DNA from: Arctic95D-9 sp035967665
Lineage (GTDB): Bacteria; Verrucomicrobiota; Verrucomicrobiia; Verrucomicrobiales; DEV007
DNA length: 64,000 nucleotides
NCBI GenBank assembly: GCA_035967665.1
Contig: JAYWLB010000125.1
Coordinates: forward strand, 1-64,000
Direction: 5' to 3'
Positions within the stretch are counted from its first letter, which is position 1; every line of letters starts with the position of its first letter. The position numbers were made by a program, and so were the translations under genes. Of this stretch, positions 59,919 to 64,000 are shown in pieces. The notes beneath the pieces were generated by a model that searched no databases, had not been told where the DNA came from, and worked only from the letters and a program-made list of their open reading frames with translations.

Positions 59919-60785
59919 ATGCCCGCCGCTCTCTACTACCTCAATTCCGAGAACCAACCCGTTGGACCAATGAACCTGGAATCGATCCGGCGACTGGTAA
60001 CCGCCGAGGTAATCGACAAAGACGTGCTCGTCTGCGAAGAGGGAAAGGAAGAGTGGCTTCCTCTTGCCCGTTTTGACGACGGCGAAACCAAGAGTGCCGG
60101 ACCACCTCTTGTGCCTCCTCCACCACGCGCTGCGCCGAGTCCGACGTTGACCGCAGCAGAAACGGATTCGTCACCGTATCCCGAATGGCTTCCGCTCGTC
60201 TCCCTCGCTGCGGGAATCCTCTCACTACTGACACTTTCCCTACCCCTCATCGGATTCCTCCTCGCGGTCGCAGCCATTGCGGTCGGGTATCTGGTTCTGA
60301 AACAGGTCAATCCACCAGGAAAAGGCTTTGCTTTGACCGGGGCAATCACCGGTGCCCTCAGCCTTCTCGCTCTACTGTTTGTCATGCTGGGCGGCGGGAA
60401 CGAAGTCGCTTCGATTGAGGATGCACTCGCCGAGGGCATTCAGATCAGCCAAAAAGCCGCAAGGCAGTTCCCCGACAGTGCGTCCCAACAGGCAAAGTTC
60501 GTGGCCTACGAACTTCAGAAAGTAGACACGCGAGGAGCGCCTCCCGAGTTTCGGATCGCCTACCAACGCAACGTCGATGCATGGGAAACAGCGATCCCCT
60601 ACTTTGAAGCGAACAATCCGGCCGTTTGGTTTTTAGAGGGTTTCTTTGGAGGCCTGAGCAACGACTACTCTGCAGTTGGCTTTTCTGATTACCAGGCCCG
60701 GGGCGCCGCGCAGAACATTGACGGAACCTACCGTGAACTGAGAACGATCGCGGTCGCCTACGGAGCTCGAATCCCGACTCCCTGA
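59919..60785 (+). CDS. GYF_2 domain membrane protein, copy 2
   Basis: A 288-residue protein with a GYF_2 domain at residues 1-50 (YYLNSENQPVGPMNLESIRRL, KEEWLPL), a proline-rich linker (PPLVPPPPRAAPSP), two TM helices (about 88-132, DUF4190-like with LLTLSLPLIGFLLAVAAIAVGYLVL) and a long helical extracytoplasmic or cytoplasmic domain (about 150-288). The proline-rich linker is the kind of sequence a GYF domain binds, so self- or cross-interaction among the three proteins is possible. Starts 21 bases after copy 1. Confidence 0.78.
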   Translation: MPAALYYLNSENQPVGPMNLESIRRLVTAEVIDKDVLVCEEGKEEWLPLARFDDGETKSAGPPLVPPPPRAAPSPTLTAAETDSSPYPEWLPLVSLAAGILSLLTLSLPLIGFLLAVAAIAVGYLVLKQVNPPGKGFALTGAITGALSLLALLFVMLGGGNEVASIEDALAEGIQISQKAARQFPDSASQQAKFVAYELQKVDTRGAPPEFRIAYQRNVDAWETAIPYFEANNPAVWFLEGFFGGLSNDYSAVGFSDYQARGAAQNIDGTYRELRTIAVAYGARIPTP

Positions 60786-60799
60786 ACCCACTATCCCGA

Positions 60800-61372
60800 A
60801 TGAACGAAATTCGCTACTACTACGCCAACGAGCAGAACCAGCCGGTCGGTCCCTTCACGCTTACCGACCTCCAGAAGATGGCGAACACAGGGGTGCTGGA
60901 GCCGAACACTCAAATCTGTCCCGAGGGTGGAGCTGATTGGGTGCCGCTGGCGTCGCTCCTCCCCGGCTCCACTTCCCGTCCTCCCACATCGGCTCCGCCA
61001 GCCCGGGCAAAGAATGAAGAAACCAACACAGCCACGCCCGAAGTAAAATCTGGAGCCACTGGTGCCGCATCTGTCATTTTTCCGTCCCTTGCGATCCTCA
61101 TCACGATTGCTATTGCCGCCAATCCGGTCATCTTCGCGATGGCACGATCCCTCGGATCCGGATTCCTCCTGTTCGCTCTCCCGTTCGCGATCGGACTATT
61201 CGGTCCCATCAACGCTTTCAAGTTGCTGAAGGTCCCTGGGATTTTTCAACAGAAACAGAAGGCCGCTATCATCGCATGGATCGGGATCGTCCTGTTTGTG
61301 CTTTCCCTTGTTCTCCTCCTGCTGGTCGGATTCGCGCTGGAAGCGGAAATGGCGAGGCGAACCGGGAGCTAA
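60800..61372 (+). CDS. GYF_2 domain membrane protein, copy 3
   Basis: A 190-residue protein, GYF_2 domain at residues 1-50 (YYYANEQNQPVGPFTLTDLQKM, GADWVPL), a Pro/Thr/Ala linker (STSRPPTSAPPARAKN), and three or four TM helices from about residue 88 to 183. It lacks the long extra domain of copy 2. No catalytic motif. The three proteins share only the GYF_2 domain and membrane habit. ATG 60800, 14 bases after copy 2. The gap 61373-61998 after it contains a hairpin cluster but no gene. Confidence 0.78.
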   Translation: MNEIRYYYANEQNQPVGPFTLTDLQKMANTGVLEPNTQICPEGGADWVPLASLLPGSTSRPPTSAPPARAKNEETNTATPEVKSGATGAASVIFPSLAILITIAIAANPVIFAMARSLGSGFLLFALPFAIGLFGPINAFKLLKVPGIFQQKQKAAIIAWIGIVLFVLSLVLLLLVGFALEAEMARRTGS

Positions 61373-61673
61373 AGTGTGATTCGAGTCCCCCTCCCGGATC
61401 ACGAGTTCCAACTCCCAATCCGATTTCGCGAGAAGAGAGCGCACGGAAGATCACAATAGCTTTTCCCGTGCTCTGAGCCCCTCCCTGATAGCTCTTCATG
61501 CATCCAGAATATCAGAACAGCGGAATAACCCCATCCGCGATCACAATGGCTTACAGGCCAATCCTAACTGACGCATTTCCGGGACGGGCGGAACCAGCTC
61601 TTTCTATCTCGGGCCGAACATCCGTTTTCCTCTGAAATCCGCAACCGTTGACGCCGGGAAATGAGTGGGCACT

Positions 61674-61740
61674 GACTGCCGTCGCACGGCAGTCTAGCTA
61701 TGGCTTGACCATAGCAGACCAATGGAGCGCGATCAGCGCG
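61674..61740. ncRNA. cluster of three hairpins, possible RNA element
   Basis: Three adjacent stem-loops: GACTGCCGT/ACGGCAGTC (61674-61694, 3-base loop), GCTATGG/CCATAGC (61697-61715, 5-base loop, stem extendable by TCT/AGA across a bulge) and GCGC/GCGC (61727-61739). Strand cannot be told. They occur in a 670-base gene-free stretch between the GYF genes and the small RHH-like gene. They could be a small RNA, an attachment or replication structure, or a composite terminator; no U-run follows. Confidence 0.45.
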
Positions 61741-62046
61741 AACATGGTCTTATTTGTCGTCCCATGAGAACAGATGCACGACGAAGGAGTGCTCTGTTTG
61801 CAATGAGGGACACAGGCTACAGAACATAATAGACGGGGTTTTGGAAACACAATTCGGTTTCATAGTCCTCCTTGAAGGAGGTATCCCGAAGGTAGGCCAC
61901 TGCTATCAGCAGTTCATCGGATGGAGGTCCTCAAGCACTCCTTTGTCACCTGTTTTCCCGGGACGATGCAATCACCCTGATCTGCGCGGCATATACACTT
62001 GATAACCAGCCACGTCGGCTGGCCATCAAATGTAACCCAACTACTC

Positions 62047-62238
62047 ATGGCACGATCCAAAGTGTATAACCCGGTTGTAGCGCCCCCGTTAATTTGCGCC
62101 CTTTACCACGAGGCAAAACGTCGTCGCATGCCGATGACAAAACTGATCGAGGAAGTGCTCGTCAGAGCCCTGTCCGGGACTCCCGGATGGGTCGCCGCAA
62201 GCGAGCAGTATCCGCGCGAAATGCCTTCACCCAAATGA
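62047..62238 (+). CDS. small RHH-like protein
   Basis: A 63-residue protein: PPLICALYHEAKRRRMPMTKLIEEVLVRAL resembles the ribbon-helix-helix type of small regulators (short strand, then two helices). Such proteins occur in plasmids and integrative elements as copy or partition regulators. ATG 62047; the open frame begins at 61999. It ends 56 bases before the next gene start and overlaps nothing. RHH assignment is by pattern only. Confidence 0.5.
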   Translation: MARSKVYNPVVAPPLICALYHEAKRRRMPMTKLIEEVLVRALSGTPGWVAASEQYPREMPSPK

Positions 62239-62294
62239 TCGGATTGAGCCCACAGGCGAGCTCTTCCGATCTTCAAATCCAACCAAACAGAATC

Positions 62295-62864
62295 ATGGCT
62301 ATAACTCTACAAACTCAATTCTCCAAGAAATGCGGGCTTCCGAATTACTCATCAATTTCCGCTTCAGCCTCCGTCGAAGTCGAAGTTAACAACTTGGAAT
62401 CCATTCCATCCGAAATCAAGCAACTGTATCATGTCCTGCAGGCGAGCGTTGATTCACAGCTGGCAGAACATGTCGGGTTCATCCCGGATGACAACTACGG
62501 GATCACCGGCGCTCAGATTCCTTCCGGGAACCCCGGTCCAAACGGGAACGGTTCACACAACCTCAACGGTGATCATCCGTCTCCGGCGATCTGGAATTGC
62601 TCCGACAAGCAGCGCCAGCTCATCGCCGATCTTGTGCACGAACTCGGACTGACTGACGATGAAGTCGATGCGCGGTCAGCCCGGCTTTTCGACAAGCCGG
62701 CTCACCGTCTCGACAAACTGGGTGCTTCCGGTCTCATCAGCAGTCTGCTCGCTGAGGCCGGCACACGCCGTCAGCGCAACGGTCGCTCCAACGGATCGAA
62801 CGGCAACGGCTCGAGGCGAGGAAACCCCGTCAGTACCAACGGGAACGGAGGGAGCGGACGATGA
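62295..62864 (+). CDS. Asn/Gly-linker protein coupled to a nuclease gene, unknown
   Basis: A 189-residue protein. Residues 1-68 form a folded-looking domain (FSKKCGLPNYSSISASASVEVEV, LYHVLQASVDSQLAEHVG). A Gly/Asn/Pro-rich linker (about 78-93) leads to a second small domain (about 95-155) with CSDKQRQLIADLVHELGLTDDEVDARS and the final 35 residues are again Asn/Gly/Arg-rich. The stop overlaps the next gene's start by four bases (ATGA), so it is coupled to the nuclease. It reminds me of proteins encoded beside RecB-like nucleases in planctomycetal elements. Function unknown; not a standard SSB. Confidence 0.6.
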   Translation: MAITLQTQFSKKCGLPNYSSISASASVEVEVNNLESIPSEIKQLYHVLQASVDSQLAEHVGFIPDDNYGITGAQIPSGNPGPNGNGSHNLNGDHPSPAIWNCSDKQRQLIADLVHELGLTDDEVDARSARLFDKPAHRLDKLGASGLISSLLAEAGTRRQRNGRSNGSNGNGSRRGNPVSTNGNGGSGR

Positions 62865-63712
62865 CCTCGAACGCCACCATTTCCACTTCCAGCCCCAAAC
62901 CTGCACTTCGTGTCCTGCCCGATCCGGGTATAAGCGAGGGCGTCCTGAAGTATATCAGCGCGTCCCGCTTGAAGTGCTGGCAGGGTTGTCGGCGGCAGTT
63001 CTACTACCGATACGTCGAACGGATCGAGACACCGACTGCCCCGGCATTGTTCCTCGGTCAAGCTGTGCATGAACTCCTTCGACTCCATAACTGGAGTCAT
63101 TGGAGGGACGAACCCCATAACCCGGAGCAACTCCGCGAGGAACTGCTCGATTGGTGGGAACGGGAGGCCCCGGCCGCCCGCGTCGCGTGGAAAAAACCGG
63201 AGGACGAATCCAAGGCCCGCGAGCAGGCGTGGTCGCTGTTCGAGGCTTATCTCGAGCAGCAGCCTGCCCACGTGGCCGGAAAACCCGAAGGAGTCGAAGT
63301 CCGGGTCGATTGCGATCTGGGACGGGGCCTTCCACCGCTGGTCGGATTCCTGGATCTGGTCAGATCCCCCGGAATCATCATTGACTACAAAACGGCCGCC
63401 CGTTCTCCCGATGGATCCATGGCCACGATTCAGCACGTCACGCAGCTTTGCTGCTATGCGCTGGCGTATCGGGAGGCCACCGGACAAACCGAGAGCGGTT
63501 TTGAGCTGCACTATCTGATCAAGACCAAGCAACCCAAAGTCGTTGTCCACTCTCTCGATCCGATGACACCGGCCCAGGAGGCCGGGCTGTTCTTCCTCAT
63601 CGACGACTACCTCGACGGCATTGCCGCCGAACGGTGGATTCCGTCGCCGGGGCAGCATTGCTCGTGGTGCGACCACGCTGACCGGTGCCGGGCTCAGTCC
63701 GGAATCGGTTGA
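62861..63712 (+). CDS. PD-(D/E)XK nuclease with Cys cluster (Cas4/RecB-like)
   Basis: A 283-residue nuclease. N-terminal ISASRLKCWQGCRRQFYYRYVERI (two Cys near 37-41), LFLGQAVHELLRLHNW (His near 69), the active site with Asp in PPLVGFLDLV (near 158) and DYK in IIIDYKTAA (near 168-170), QLCCYALAYREATG (QxxxY motif), and C-terminal CSWCDHADRCRAQ. The four-Cys arrangement resembles the iron-sulfur cluster of Cas4 and AddB nucleases. No cas genes or CRISPR are present; a role in DNA repair or element biology is inferred. Coupled to 62295. ATG 62861. Confidence 0.87.
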   Translation: MTSNATISTSSPKPALRVLPDPGISEGVLKYISASRLKCWQGCRRQFYYRYVERIETPTAPALFLGQAVHELLRLHNWSHWRDEPHNPEQLREELLDWWEREAPAARVAWKKPEDESKAREQAWSLFEAYLEQQPAHVAGKPEGVEVRVDCDLGRGLPPLVGFLDLVRSPGIIIDYKTAARSPDGSMATIQHVTQLCCYALAYREATGQTESGFELHYLIKTKQPKVVVHSLDPMTPAQEAGLFFLIDDYLDGIAAERWIPSPGQHCSWCDHADRCRAQSGIG

Positions 63713-63761
63713 AAAAGGGCACCTCACCTCAGAACCACAAACCCTCAACTCAAACATCGCT

Positions 63762-63806
63762 GAAAGGCCGGTCCTCCCCACATCGGGGGGCCGGCCTTTC
63801 GCATTT
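63762..63806 (+). terminator. rho-independent terminator
   Basis: GAAAGGCCGGTCCTCCCC pairs with GGGGGGCCGGCCTTTC (63762-63800), a long GC-rich stem with a short loop, followed by GCATTTTTAA. It ends the nuclease gene transcript. Confidence 0.8.
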
Positions 63807-63832
63807 TTAACCAAACCAAAAACCAACCTATT

Positions 63833-64000
63833 ATGAAAATACCACATCACATCAATCTCATCACCCGAGCCAAGCGCCTCACCGTGGCGCTCCTGCTCGG
63901 CATCATCCTGCTCACCTCGGTGAGTTGCTCCGGCCCCGGTTTCGGGAGCCGTGCGAAGGACAATGCCGCAGCCATCGAAAAGCTTGAGAGCCGCTTCGAC
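63833..64000 (+). CDS. lipoprotein, 5' end only (window edge)
   Basis: Fifty-six codons: basic start, hydrophobic stretch (residues 17-30) and lipobox SVSC (C32), then SGPGFGSRAKDNAAAIEKLESRFD. A helical coiled-coil-like mature part seems to begin. No family can be named from this portion. It lies beyond a terminator, so it has its own promoter. ATG 63833. Confidence 0.6.
   Translation, partial: MKIPHHINLITRAKRLTVALLLGIILLTSVSCSGPGFGSRAKDNAAAIEKLESRFD

Noticed and set aside
61754..62002. Possible 82-residue gene with CxxC-like start
   Set aside because: It begins with TTG, has no recognisable domain and poor coding character, and continues across features with hairpins.
62861..63712. CRISPR-associated Cas4
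   Set aside because: The residues fit Cas4/RecB-like nucleases, but no CRISPR array or other cas gene is within reach.

Overview
The window looks like a chromosomal segment of a Gram-negative, free-living bacterium, most probably a verrucomicrobium. This is an inference from gene style (a short squalene-cyclase-like protein next to a YdjY protein, an M60 peptidase, a VCBS protein with a CxxCH motif, an HTTM-like membrane protein, many exported lipoproteins and few strong Shine-Dalgarno sites). No rRNA or marker gene settles it.

Layout. Positions 1-800 hold the left part of an IS3-family element running off the edge. Positions 1026-10151 hold envelope and housekeeping genes: an HTTM-like membrane protein, a GH25-like lipoprotein, a pilin-like protein, a class A PBP and RapA. 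Positions 10262-33459 form a metal-resistance island of about 23 kb. It holds two complete RND efflux operons, a truncated tolC/adaptor pair, a remnant of another RND pump, a P1B-4 ATPase, a complete and a broken CDF transporter, and three paralogues of a His/Cys-rich exported protein. A CnrY/CnrX/CnrH-like anti-sigma, sensor and ECF sigma module sits divergent to one RND operon. Duplication and decay are both visible.

Positions 33588-47159 are again housekeeping: transglutaminase, TrmB, FAD oxidoreductase, monomeric isocitrate dehydrogenase, M60 peptidase, then a co-directional run of carA, an FHA protein, purA, uppS and a small membrane protein. Positions 47486-51566 look like a catabolic cluster (Gfo/Idh/MocA oxidoreductase, TIM-barrel epimerase, DHDPS-like aldolase) with a divergent AraC regulator. 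The oxidoreductase gene is framed by a roughly 42-bp inverted repeat. Positions 51647-57826 carry exported proteins of mostly unknown role, with a family of compound palindromic repeats around one of them.

A tRNA-Thr gene at 57930-58002 marks the start of a different region reaching the window end. It holds a non-coding stretch with inverted repeats, an XRE regulator with two matching operator palindromes, three tandem GYF_2 membrane proteins, a cluster of RNA-like hairpins, a small RHH-like protein, an unknown Asn/Gly-rich protein coupled to a Cys-cluster PD-(D/E)XK nuclease, and the start of a lipoprotein gene. This part reads as a genomic island or its remnant. The metal island works as a layered system: inner-membrane exporters (P1B-4 ATPase, CDF) move cations to the periplasm, His/Cys-rich proteins may bind them there, and RND-adaptor-TolC pumps expel them, with sensing by the Cnr-like module. 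Substrates are inferred from family only.
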